This document shows, in pieces, positions 1 to 7,200 of a stretch of 9,273 bases of DNA. Every line of letters starts with the position of its first letter. Position 1 is the stretch's first letter. Origin of the DNA: Campylobacteraceae bacterium (GTDB lineage: Bacteria; Campylobacterota; Campylobacteria; Campylobacterales; Campylobacteraceae); contig JAAYLJ010000127.1 in the NCBI GenBank assembly GCA_012521935.1, positions 1-9,273 on the forward strand. The letters run 5' to 3'. The notes under the pieces were generated by a model that saw only the letters and a list, made by a program, of their open reading frames with translations, was not told the origin of the DNA and ran no database searches. A program made the translations under genes and the position numbers.

Positions 1-509
1 ATTTTATAAAATAGATAAAAAAATGGGATATATATTGAAAAAAGATTTACAATTGGAATGAAAAATAAAATAGCTGAGAGGAGTAAAATTACTATAAATT
101 TTAAAAAAATAGTCAAATACTCTTTAAAAAACTCCCACCTATTAAGTCCACCCTCTAATTTAAGAAAACTATACTCTTTTTTATAAACCCTTTTTACTAT
201 CCAAGGTGTAAAAAATCCAATGGTAATTAAAGCAACAATTACAGATAAAAGCAAAACAAATATAGCCCCAAAGGAGTAAAAAAGCACCATTGTAAGCCAT
301 TTTATAAATGCATATTTTAGTAGTGTTTTGTACCAAAATGGAAGTTCATTTGCTAGGGTGCTACTATCAGAATTTAAATAGTCCCAAAAATATGATCCGC
401 CAAAAAAAAGAGTTATTAAAAGAAGTAAAAATGGAACAATAAGAGCAAGCAGTGATGCCCCAATAATTGGGGCGGTTAGATAATCTCTTAAAGATTTAAT
501 TAAAAGCAT
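1..509 (-). CDS. EI24/CysZ-like multi-pass inner-membrane protein (3' end beyond window)
   Basis: An uninterrupted minus-strand frame runs from an ATG at 509 to the window edge, giving 169 residues without the C-terminus. The protein is strongly hydrophobic, with likely membrane segments at about residues 13-36, 71-103 (possibly two helices) and 131-155, and short basic loops such as VKRVYKKEYS between them. The opening RDYLTAPIIGASLLALIVP and the late IPIVNLFSIYIPFFYLFYK resemble the EI24 (PF07264)/CysZ fold, whose Campylobacterota members are annotated only as EI24-domain proteins. CysZ proteins transport sulfate, but nothing here shows that this protein does. The ATG overlaps the dut stop by one base (TGATG), so translation is probably coupled and the gene is the last visible member of the dut operon. 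No strong ribosome site precedes it. The reading frame is certain; the family call is moderately sure and the function is unknown. Confidence 0.72.
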   Translation of the reverse strand, partial: MLLIKSLRDYLTAPIIGASLLALIVPFLLLLITLFFGGSYFWDYLNSDSSTLANELPFWYKTLLKYAFIKWLTMVLFYSFGAIFVLLLSVIVALITIGFFTPWIVKRVYKKEYSFLKLEGGLNRWEFFKEYLTIFLKFIVILLLSAILFFIPIVNLFSIYIPFFYLFYK

Positions 510-1204
510 CAACTTTTGCTATATAGTTTTTCTAGCTTATCGTATAGTGTTTGTGCGGTTGGCAAGTTTTGATCAAGTAGTTCTAGCATTATGATATTGT
601 CCTCTTTGCCACCCCAATACTTATCGTATGTGCCCTCTTTATATCCATGATTTTGTCTAAAACGATTTAAAACATTTTTTGCCAAATAGTATTTGTATAG
701 GGTTTTTAAATTTACTCCACACTTGATGGCTAAATGAAAGTACTCTCTTAAAAGCCCATCAAAAAGGTTTAATTTATAGCCAGTACACCCATGAATAATG
801 CTTTCAATCTCATTTATAATCTCTAAATCATCAAAATCTTTAGGATTATAAGCCTCTTTACAAAACTCATTAAAATCTTGAGTATTAGCCACATCTTCAA
901 CTAATTTATCTAAACTGCTCTTTTGATTGTTATGGTACTCCTCAAGTAGTAAACTCATTATGAAGTGCCAAATATCAACAAGTTCTACCTTTATATTTTC
1001 CCAATCTGTATCTTTAGAGATATGCTTCCAATGTTTCCAAGCAAAACTATCAATAAGCTCGCTACACTCCATATGAATACATCTTTTCCAATTTATGAGC
1101 TTACCGTGGACATTGTACCCACTCTCCCATCCTTTGCCATTAGTCTCATCATTTAACTTTTGTTGCAATAAAAACATCTCTTTTAAAATCTCTTTTGGAG
1201 TCAT
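509..1204 (-). CDS. dut: Dimeric all-alpha dUTP diphosphatase
   Basis: This 231-residue protein hydrolyses dUTP to dUMP and pyrophosphate, keeping uracil out of DNA and supplying dUMP for thymidylate synthesis. It belongs to the all-alpha NTP pyrophosphatase type (dUTPase_2), not the trimeric beta type. It closely resembles the C. jejuni dimeric dUTPase in length and in landmark stretches as I recall them: LLQQKLNDETNG near residue 13, MECSELIDSFAWKHWKH near 45, VELVDIWHFIMSLLLEEY near 73, and NVLNRFRQNHGYKEGTY near 177. The two ExxD pairs (ECSELID and VELVD) fit the magnesium-binding acidic residues of the family. The start at 1204 is set by AAAGGAAAATC just upstream. It overlaps the stop of a preceding 36-codon ORF by four bases (ATGA) and its own stop overlaps the next start, so it sits in a coupled operon. 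Cytoplasmic enzyme. Confidence 0.96.
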   Translation of the reverse strand: MTPKEILKEMFLLQQKLNDETNGKGWESGYNVHGKLINWKRCIHMECSELIDSFAWKHWKHISKDTDWENIKVELVDIWHFIMSLLLEEYHNNQKSSLDKLVEDVANTQDFNEFCKEAYNPKDFDDLEIINEIESIIHGCTGYKLNLFDGLLREYFHLAIKCGVNLKTLYKYYLAKNVLNRFRQNHGYKEGTYDKYWGGKEDNIIMLELLDQNLPTAQTLYDKLEKLYSKS

Positions 1205-1311
1205 GATTTTCCTTTAAAAAATTTTGCAACTACCTTCGTAATTACTACTCCCCCAAAGATAATAGCAAAAATTGCAAGCAAAATTTTTAAAATAGCTACA
1301 ATCATCTGCAT
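1201..1311 (-). CDS. 36-residue single-pass membrane microprotein upstream of dut
   Basis: This short ORF starts at ATG 1311 (a second in-frame ATG lies at 1305) and encodes 36 residues. A hydrophobic helix covers about residues 3-26 (MIVAILKILLAIFAIIFGG and onward) and a basic tail ends in KFFKGKS. GGGAG lies three bases before the first ATG and nine before the second, so the second start may be the one used. A good TATAAT sits 20 bp upstream of the first ATG. Its TGA overlaps the dut ATG in an ATGA junction, a strong sign that it is translated and coupled to dut. I recognise no family. Possibilities are a small regulatory membrane peptide or a leader peptide whose translation sets dut expression. 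Existence as a gene is likely from the ribosome site, promoter and overlap, but function is unknown. Confidence 0.62.
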   Translation of the reverse strand: MQMIVAILKILLAIFAIIFGGVVITKVVAKFFKGKS

Positions 1312-1330
1312 ATTCTCCCTTTAAGGGCGT

Positions 1331-1336
1331 ATTATA
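1331..1336 (-). promoter_or_regulatory. -10 box of the microprotein-dut operon
   Basis: On the minus strand the sequence reads GGTATAATACGCCC, a perfect TATAAT. This predicts a start near 1325 and a leader of about 14 bases before ATG 1311. There is no clear -35, as is usual for the vegetative sigma factor in Campylobacterota. The 8-bp palindrome CCATATGG (1337-1344) abuts the box and could be an operator or chance. Confidence 0.65.
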
Positions 1337-1383
1337 CCATATGGAAATGGTGCTTCTTTAGTAGATAGAAATATCTTTTTTGA

Positions 1384-1389
1384 TAAGAT
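1384..1389 (+). promoter_or_regulatory. Candidate -10 box of the YhbP-like gene
   Basis: TAAGAT within TTTGATAAGATTTTAC precedes the gene by 25 bases and has a T-rich stretch upstream. AAGGA at 1404-1408 is the ribosome site, six bases before the ATG. The match to TATAAT is four of six, so the assignment is tentative. Confidence 0.4.
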
Positions 1390-1414
1390 TTTACAACACT
1401 ATTAAGGATTAGCT

Positions 1415-1843
1415 ATGCTCTCAAAAAACTTTGTACAGCTTTTTTTAAATGAATTTATAGTCCATTTAGCAACAAGCAGTAACAACTCTCCTTGGTCTGC
1501 ACCTTGTTTTTATATTTATGATCCTTTTGCCAACTCTATAATCTTCTCATCATCAAATACAACAAGACATATGCAAGAGGTTTTAAAAGACAAAAAAGTA
1601 GCTGGAAGTATTGCAAATGGAAGCAAAGAGATTGAAAAAATTGAAGGTATTCAGTTTGAAGGTGCTTTAAAAGAGGCAACTAATGAACAAAAAGATAGAT
1701 ACTATAAAGCCTATCCAGTAGCTAAATCTTTCCAAGCACCAATTTGGACAGTAGAAATTTTAAATGCAAAACTTACAAAAAACAGTTTAGGTTTTGGCTA
1801 TAAAGAGTATTTTAACTCTTTAGAAATGAAGCATCAAGCTTAA
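1415..1843 (+). CDS. YhbP/UPF0306-like FMN-binding split-barrel protein
   Basis: A 142-residue cytoplasmic protein of the pyridoxamine-5'-phosphate-oxidase-like split-barrel superfamily. It aligns by eye with E. coli YhbP over its whole length: SAPCFYIYD near residue 28 against the YhbP NAFYLFD region, TRHMQEV near 50 against TRHAQ, IEGIQFEG near 75 against IRGVQFKG, PVAKSFQAPIW near 100 against PVARMLSAPVW, and the C-terminal NSLGFGYK against NTLGFGKK. Proteins of this fold usually bind FMN or a related cofactor as dimers; the reaction of the YhbP group is not established, so no substrate is proposed. The start has AAGGA six bases upstream. The gene diverges from the dut operon and its last 32 bases overlap the 3' end of the convergent luxS. 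Family assignment is good, function unknown. Confidence 0.85.
   Translation: MLSKNFVQLFLNEFIVHLATSSNNSPWSAPCFYIYDPFANSIIFSSSNTTRHMQEVLKDKKVAGSIANGSKEIEKIEGIQFEGALKEATNEQKDRYYKAYPVAKSFQAPIWTVEILNAKLTKNSLGFGYKEYFNSLEMKHQA
1801..1822. repeat. 8-bp inverted repeat near the convergent gene ends, possible weak terminator
   Basis: TAAAGAGT (1801-1808) and ACTCTTTA (1815-1822) form a perfect stem with a 6-base loop, lying inside the YhbP-like coding sequence and across the luxS stop. No run of T follows on either strand, so termination is uncertain. It is the only obvious hairpin at this convergent junction. Confidence 0.3.
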
Positions 1844-2312
1844 GCTCTTCATTACTCATAATGCCAATGCCCCTATCTAAAACGCTCTTTGCTATCTCTT
1901 TAGCTTCATTTAATGAATGCATGTTAAAAGTACCGCACTGATACTCATTTAATTCAGGGATAGAGCTCTCATCTTTAACTTTTAAAACCAATTCCATTGA
2001 CTCCATCCAAGCTAAAACTACATCTTTTTCTAAAGGCTCCCCAATGACACTCATGTAAAACCCAGTCCTACACCCCATAGGAGAGATATCTATAATTTCT
2101 CCAACATTTAGCCTATCTCTCATAAAACCAGCATATAAATGCTCTAAAGTGTGCAAGCCTTTTTCTGGCAAAATTTCAACATTTGGTTTGCAAAAGCGAA
2201 GATCAAAAACTGTAATTTTGTCTCCTTTTGGAGTGAGCATTGTTTTTGCTAATCTAACCGCAGGAGCTGGCATTTTTGTATGATCAACTGTAAAACTATC
2301 TAAAAGAGGCAT
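1812..2312 (-). CDS. luxS: S-ribosylhomocysteine lyase LuxS
   Basis: This 166-residue cytoplasmic enzyme cleaves S-ribosylhomocysteine to homocysteine and 4,5-dihydroxy-2,3-pentanedione, the precursor of autoinducer-2, in the activated methyl cycle. The metal-binding set is complete: His54 and His58 in HTLEH and Cys126 in QCGT. Glu57 and the conserved Cys81 in MGCRTGFY supply the catalytic residues. The N-terminus MPLLDSFTVDHTKMPAPAVR is nearly identical to the C. jejuni protein as I recall it, and length is normal for the family. The start is supported by AAGGA five bases upstream. It lies 41 bp downstream of a Fur-box-controlled gene on the same strand and has its own -10 box. Its stop lies inside the convergent YhbP-like gene. 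No AI-2 receptor or lsr-type uptake genes are visible, so a metabolic role is the only one the window supports. Confidence 0.97.
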   Translation of the reverse strand: MPLLDSFTVDHTKMPAPAVRLAKTMLTPKGDKITVFDLRFCKPNVEILPEKGLHTLEHLYAGFMRDRLNVGEIIDISPMGCRTGFYMSVIGEPLEKDVVLAWMESMELVLKVKDESSIPELNEYQCGTFNMHSLNEAKEIAKSVLDRGIGIMSNEELKLDASFLKS

Positions 2313-2332
2313 TTTAATCCTTGTTTTTTCTA

Positions 2333-2338
2333 ATTGTA
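2333..2338 (-). promoter_or_regulatory. -10 box of luxS
   Basis: TACAAT in the minus-strand context TTTTGGATACAATTAG, one base from TATAAT, predicts a start near 2326 and a short leader ending in AAGGATTAAA before the luxS ATG. No conserved -35 is visible. No terminator hairpin lies between the upstream gene and luxS, so read-through is also possible. Confidence 0.55.
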
Positions 2339-2353
2339 TCCAAAATCACTCAT

Positions 2354-2659
2354 TTAACAATTAAACTTATCCTTAAGTCCAAAAACTTTACAATACTCGC
2401 TATATACGCAGTTTACACTCCTTTTTGCACACACTAAAGGAATATTTCGCTTCTTAGCCTCTTGTTTTATCTTTTTCATACTGTTATGGTTTAAAAAAGA
2501 GGTTAAGAGTACAACGCAAGAGACATTTTCTGGAATACTTTTTTTGTTTACTCTATTTTCACTTCTGGCATCCCAGTGAGTTATTTTTTTAGCTCCAAGC
2601 TCTTTTAACACACCCTTGATAGGTTTTACCTCATCTGCCCCAACGATTAAGACATCCAT
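2354..2659 (-). CDS. DUF2325-like protein under a Fur box
   Basis: I place the start at ATG 2659, giving 101 residues beginning MDVLIVGADEVKPIKGVLKE. AAGGA lies eight bases upstream. An ATG at 2734 would add 25 residues dominated by poly-isoleucine, which are encoded by the promoter and Fur box, and it has no ribosome site. The protein has a Rossmann-like opening (VLIVGAD), then KITHWDARSE near residue 25, VVLLTSFLNHNSMKKIKQEAKKR near 49-71 and IPLVCAKRS near 73. This pattern (glycine-rich first strand, xxTxFxxHxxM, then PxxxxKRS) fits DUF2325 (PF10087), small proteins of unknown function. Five cysteines (48, 77, 84, 90, 101), three of them close together near the end, could bind a metal, but that is inference. 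The Fur box predicts expression when iron is scarce. luxS follows after 41 bp. Confidence 0.78.
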   Translation of the reverse strand: MDVLIVGADEVKPIKGVLKELGAKKITHWDARSENRVNKKSIPENVSCVVLLTSFLNHNSMKKIKQEAKKRNIPLVCAKRSVNCVYSEYCKVFGLKDKFNC

Positions 2660-2677
2660 CTTTTTATTCCTTATATT

Positions 2678-2696
2678 GATAATGATTATTATAATT
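2678..2696 (-). promoter_or_regulatory. Fur box overlapping a -10 element
   Basis: On the minus strand AATTATAATAATCATTATC matches 16 of 19 positions of the classical Fur box GATAATGATAATCATTATC. TAATAATCATTATCA (2691-2677) also matches 14 of 15 positions of the TAATAATnATTATTA motif reported for Helicobacter Fur. A perfect TATAAT (2693-2688) lies inside it, so bound Fur-Fe would cover the core promoter, the usual repressor geometry. The predicted transcript start is near 2681, with a leader of about 21 bases before ATG 2659. Confidence 0.75.
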
Positions 2697-2761
2697 AAAC
2701 TTCCTAAAACTTTGCTTATTTCTTCTTGAGGCAAATCAAGACACTTTTTATTAATGCAAGT

Positions 2762-2767
2762 TATAAT
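2762..2767 (+). promoter_or_regulatory. -10 box of the zinc-ribbon gene
   Basis: A perfect TATAAT in GCAAGTTATAATTC lies 34 bp before the TTG start. GACA at 2740-2743, about 18 bp further upstream, is a weak -35. The Fur box is more than 65 bp upstream of this element, so Fur control of this gene is less likely than of its divergent neighbour. Confidence 0.6.
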
Positions 2768-2795
2768 TCATAAAATTTATTAAAAGGATTAAAAA

Positions 2796-2984
2796 TTGGA
2801 AATTAACAATGTTTTCATCTGTAATGTCTGCGCAAGACCAAGCGATCAAGACCCATCCGCAGTTTACATTCAAGCATACAAAGGCGGGGAAAAAGTCCAC
2901 ATTTGCACCTCTTGCATTCCTCATGTTATTCATGGTAGCGGAGAAGTAGTTCAACCAAATTCTAAAATCCAAAAAGAGAGTTAA
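2796..2984 (+). CDS. Small two-CxxC zinc-ribbon-like protein, TTG start
   Basis: A 62-residue protein starting at TTG, supported by AAAAGGA with seven bases of spacing and the TATAAT upstream. No other in-frame start precedes the first CxxC. Two CxxC pairs, Cys9/Cys12 (FICNVC) and Cys37/Cys40 (HICTSC), are 24 residues apart, the spacing expected for a zinc ribbon or similar knuckle. Between them lies a predicted strand region (SAVYIQAYKGGEKVHI); after them come PHVIHGSGEVV and a polar tail. There is no signal peptide or membrane segment, so it is likely cytoplasmic. I do not recognise a named family and propose no function; a metal-stabilised small protein is as far as the sequence goes. A perfect hairpin begins two bases after the stop, so it is probably transcribed alone. 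Confidence 0.78.
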   Translation: MEINNVFICNVCARPSDQDPSAVYIQAYKGGEKVHICTSCIPHVIHGSGEVVQPNSKIQKES

Positions 2985-2985
2985 T

Positions 2986-3014
2986 CTTAATGCTACTACT
3001 TTAGTAGCATTAAG
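2986..3014 (+). terminator. 13-bp perfect hairpin after the zinc-ribbon gene
   Basis: CTTAATGCTACTA (2986-2998) and TAGTAGCATTAAG (3002-3014) form a perfect 13-bp stem with a 3-base loop, starting two bases after the stop codon. The 3' flank TTGGTAAAAATATTT lacks a clean T run, so it may be a weak intrinsic terminator or a transcript-end stabilising hairpin. Confidence 0.6.
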
Positions 3015-3111
3015 TTGGTAAAAATATTTAACCTTTTAGTCTTTTTTAATGGGACGCACGATATTCTTAATATGTAGGATTAGTTATTAAATTTTAGTGT
3101 GTAGGTTAAAT

Positions 3112-4269
3112 ATGGAGAAAAAACATAAAATATATGTCTGGTCAAAAGTAACTAGACTGTTTCATTGGGGATTGGTAGCTGCTTTTGTCACAACACTTGT
3201 TTCAGCTAAATTTAGTAATGCGCTCTTAATTCACATAAGTGCTGGCTCAACTATGGGTATTTTGCTCTCTCTTAGAGTGCTGTGGGGTTTTACTGGCCCA
3301 AAATACTCTAGGTTCAAAAATTTTGATTTTAACTTAAAAGATTTACTATATTACTTTTTTAAACTCTTCAAAGATAAAAAACTATACATTGGACACAATC
3401 CAGCTGCTAGTTGGGCTACTTTTTTATTGATCATTTTAGGGGTATTTACCACTTTTAGTGGTTGGATGCTACTTGGTGCTCAAAAAGTAAGAGGAGTTTG
3501 GGCTTTTTTAGCTCATGATCCTACTCTTACACCTTTGCTTTTAAAAGTTCATGTATTGGGAAAAAACATAATGCTATCAGTTGCTCTTATCCATATAGTA
3601 GGAGTTTTACTAGAGCATTTTTGGCATAAAACCTCCATAGTAACCTCTATGGTAGATGGCTATAAGTTTGCTCCAATTGGCATAAAAGATATAGTCCCTA
3701 CAAAAGCACAAAATCATATTGGGATGGGATTTTTAATTTTAGCTTTCATCACTGGAGTTGGTGTTTGGAAATGGAATCAAAGCCCACTTATTGGCGCTCA
3801 TCCAGATTTAATTTACTACCATAAAGAGTTTCCAGAATTTGCAAATGAGTGCTCTAGTTGTCACGCACTTATGCCTCCATTTTTGCTAACAAAAAAGAGT
3901 TGGGAGGTAGTTTTAAGTGATCCAAAAGATCATTTTTATGAAGATATAAGCGCGAAGGTTCCAAATCTTGAATCTATTAAAGAGTACATACTAGCTAATA
4001 GCGCTGAAACATCCATAAATGAACTAGCTAAAGGAGTGAGTGAAACTAGTAAAGGAAGGAATGTTTATAGGGTTACAAGAACTAAATATTGGAAAGATTT
4101 ACACAGCTCAATCCCAAGAGAAATCTACTCTCATCCATACATAAAAAGCCAAAGTAGATGTGATGCTTGTCACAACAACTTTGGCGTTACAAATTATATA
4201 GACAATGAGGATATAACTTTAAAGCATTTAAGCTTGCTTGAGAGTTTAAAGATATACTTAAAACTATAA
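3112..4269 (+). CDS. Cytochrome b561 fused to a dihaem cytochrome c domain
   Basis: A predicted inner-membrane electron-transfer protein of 385 residues. I choose ATG 3112, with GTAGG six bases upstream, over an in-frame GTG at 3097 that has no ribosome site. Residues 1 to about 190 form a cytochrome b561-type four-helix domain: helices at about 15-35, 38-60, 100-123 and 145-168, with candidate haem-b histidines 18 (FHW), 41 (LIHISAG), 147 (KVHVLGK) and 161 (LIHIVG). A fifth helix (about 201-221) leads to a periplasmic domain with two c-type haem motifs, CSSCH at 247-251 and CDACH at 350-354. SWEVVLSDPKDHFYED near 263 fits the dihaem cytochrome c (DHC, PF09626) family. It probably passes electrons between the quinone pool and periplasmic carriers; partner and direction are unknown. 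The gene stands alone between hairpins, with no hydrogenase or reductase genes adjacent. Confidence 0.88.
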   Translation: MEKKHKIYVWSKVTRLFHWGLVAAFVTTLVSAKFSNALLIHISAGSTMGILLSLRVLWGFTGPKYSRFKNFDFNLKDLLYYFFKLFKDKKLYIGHNPAASWATFLLIILGVFTTFSGWMLLGAQKVRGVWAFLAHDPTLTPLLLKVHVLGKNIMLSVALIHIVGVLLEHFWHKTSIVTSMVDGYKFAPIGIKDIVPTKAQNHIGMGFLILAFITGVGVWKWNQSPLIGAHPDLIYYHKEFPEFANECSSCHALMPPFLLTKKSWEVVLSDPKDHFYEDISAKVPNLESIKEYILANSAETSINELAKGVSETSKGRNVYRVTRTKYWKDLHSSIPREIYSHPYIKSQSRCDACHNNFGVTNYIDNEDITLKHLSLLESLKIYLKL

Positions 4270-4289
4270 GGTGCCTTGTGGCACCTTAT
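4266..4289. terminator. Bidirectional terminator between cytochrome and PFOR genes
   Basis: ATAAGGTGCC (4266-4275) and GGCACCTTAT (4280-4289) form a perfect 10-bp stem with a TTGT loop. The cytochrome TAA stop (4267-4269) lies inside the left arm. The stop codon of the convergent PFOR gene (4291-4289) starts just outside the right arm and shares its last base with it. T-rich bases follow on both strands, so one hairpin can serve both genes. Confidence 0.8.
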
Positions 4290-7200
4290 TAATTTACCTC
4301 ATCAGAGTAATCCATAGCTGCCAATCTTTTTAACTGGCGCCATCTTCTCATAGCATCTTGTTTGTTTTTCTCAAACAGAGCTTCTGCTTCATCTGGATTT
4401 GATTTTTTAAGTGAAGCGTATCTTACTTCATTTAATAAAAACTCTTCATATAGATCCCATTCAGGCTCTTTGCCTGTAATTTTCACTGGGTTTTGACCCG
4501 TGCTAGCAAGTCTTGGATCGTAAGTATAAACTGGCCAATATCCACACTTGGTAGCTAATTCACCTTGATTTCCAGACTGCCCCATTCCACCTCTAATTCC
4601 ATGAGCAATACATGGAGAGTAGGCGATAATTAGTGAAGGACCATCATATGCTTCAGCTTCAGTTATCGCTTTTAGAGTTTGAGCTTGTGAAGCATTAGAG
4701 TTAATTTGAGCTACATATATATTTCCATATGTCATCATCATATAGCCTAAATCTTTCTTTTGGGTTGGCTTACCTGACGCGGTAAATTGCGCAATGGAGC
4801 CAGTTCTAGCAGATTTTGAACTCTGTCCACCAGTGTTGGAGTAAACCTCAGTATCAAGTACTAAAATATTTACATCCTCACCGCTAGCTAAAACATGATC
4901 TAATCCGCCAAACCCAATATCATAAGCCCAGCCATCTCCTCCAATTATCCATTGGGATCTTTTTGCTAAATATTGCTTAAGTGAAAGGATCTCTTTTGCC
5001 CCTTTTACATTTCTATTTTCTTCTAAAAGTGGGATTAAGCGATCTCTTATCTCTTTTGAAGCAACTCTATCATCTCTATTTGCCATCCAATCATTATAGA
5101 GCGCTGCAATGGCATTAGGTGCTTCATTTAAACTATCTTTCATAATATTTTCAATTCTATGTCTCATAGTTTCAGTGGCAACTCTCATCCCCATACCAAA
5201 CTCAGCATTATCCTCAAATAGTGAGTTTGCCCAAGCTGGCCCCTCTCCTTTTTCATTTTTTCTATATGGAGTAGTTGGAGCTGAAGCTCCGTAGATGGAT
5301 GAACATCCTGTAGCGTTTGCTATCATCATGCTATCGCCAAACAGTCTTGTTGCAAGGGTGATATAAGGCGTTTCCCCACAACCTGGACAAGCAGCATGAA
5401 ACTCAAATAGCGGCTTAGCAAATTGAGAGTTTTTAACATTGCTTTTGCCTGTAATGTCATCTTTGTATTTGACTTTATTGAAAAGATAATCAGCATTCTC
5501 TTGCTCATTTTTATCCATCTCTTCTCCAAGTGGAACCATGGCTAAAGATTTCTCTTTTGTTGGACAAGCCTCAACACAAAGCTCACACCCAGTACAATCA
5601 AGTATGGATACTTGAATTTTGTATTTAAAATCTTTTAAATCTTTCCCTTTAGCGTCTAATACATGATTTTTAACGCCTTGTGGAGCACTATTTAACTCCT
5701 CTTCATCAATTAAAAATGGTCTAATTACTGCGTGTGGGCAAACAAATGCACATTGGTTACACTGAATGCAGTGCTCTTCAATCCACTTTGGAACCATAAC
5801 TCCGATTCCTCGCTTTTCATACTGGCTTGTACCATGCTCAAAAGAGCCATCCTCATACCCTTTGAAAACTGAAACTGGAAGAGAGTCGCCTTTTGCAGCA
5901 TTTACAGGTTTAGCAATTTTTTCAACAAAATCTGTACCTACATACTTCTCTTCTTTACTCTTTTCCTCAGGCAAATTAGCCCAAGCTGGATCTACTGGCA
6001 CTTCTATTAAGCCATCAGCTCCTCTATCAATTGCCTGATAGTTAAGCTCTACAATTTTTTCACCTTTTTTAATATATGATTTATGAGCAAACTCTTTCAT
6101 ATATTTTTGTGCATCTTCAAAATCAATAATTTTTGCTAGTTTAAAAAACGCGGATTGCATGATGGTATTTGTTCTATTTCCAAGCCCAATCTCTCTGGCT
6201 AACTTAGTTGCATTTAAGATATAAAACTTAGCCTTCTTAGTTGCAAGTGCCTTTTTAACATGATTTGGCATTCTCTCAACTGTCTCATTAGCATCCCAAA
6301 TTGAGTTTAGCAAAAATGTTCCACCCTCTCTTAAGCCACCAACCATATCATATAGATCAAGATATGCAGCGACTGAACAGGCTACAAAATGAGGAGTAGA
6401 TACTAAATATGTAGATCTAATTGGTTTTTTTCCAAATCTTAAGTGAGATCTTGTATATCCGCCAGATTTTTTTGAATCATATGCAAAGTAAGCTTGCGCA
6501 TAAAGATCAGTCTTATCACCTATAATCTTAACTGAGTTTTTATTTGCACCCACAGTTCCATCAGCGCCTAATCCATAAAACAAGCACTCTATAACATCAT
6601 CCCCACCTAAGCTAATATTTTCTCCAACTGGTAAAGATTTGAAAGTAACATCATCTTCAATACCAACTGTAAAGTCATTTTTTGGCTTATCAAGCTCTAG
6701 GTTTTTAAATACTGCTAGCATTTGAGAAGGATTTACATCTTTAGATGAGAGTCCATATCTTCCACCAACAATGATAGGCTGTTTCTTCTCTTCATAAAAT
6801 ACAGATTTCACATCAATATATAGCGGCTCTCCCGCACTTCCAGCCTCTTTTGTTCTATCTAAAACAGCTATTTTTTCTACGCTTTTTGGAATTACATTCA
6901 ATAAATATTTAGGACTAAATGGCCTATATAAATGACAAACGATAAGTCCAACTTTCTCACCCTTTGAAGTAAGATAATCAACGCTCTCTCTTAAGGCTTC
7001 AGTGACTGAACCCATGGCCACTACCACTCTAGTTGCATCTTTATCACCATAGTAAGTAAATGGCTTATACTCTCTGCCTGTAATTTTAGAAATTTCACTC
7101 ATATAGTTTGCAACAATGTCAGGAACAGCGTCATAAAAAGGATTTTGCGCTTCTCTTCCTTGGAAGTATATATCATCATTTTGCGCAGTGCCTCTAGTTT

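Noticed and set aside
965..1156. 63-codon plus-strand frame opposite dut
   Set aside because: It is antisense to a clearly identified gene and has no supporting signals.
1812..2312. LuxS as evidence for a complete quorum-sensing system
   Set aside because: No AI-2 receptor, uptake or signalling genes are present; LuxS alone is explained by the activated methyl cycle.
2660..2734. N-terminal extension of the DUF2325-like protein to an ATG at 2734
   Set aside because: The extra 25 residues are mostly isoleucine translated from the TATAAT/Fur-box DNA, and no ribosome site precedes that ATG, whereas ATG 2659 has AAGGA at good spacing.
2751..2972. 73-codon open frame on the minus strand opposite the zinc-ribbon gene
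   Set aside because: It lies antisense to a gene with promoter, ribosome site and CxxC motifs, and its own product shows no recognisable domain.
3097..3111. GTG start five codons upstream for the b561-dihaem cytochrome
   Set aside because: The ATG at 3112 has GTAGG six bases ahead; the GTG has no ribosome site and adds MCRLN with no family support.
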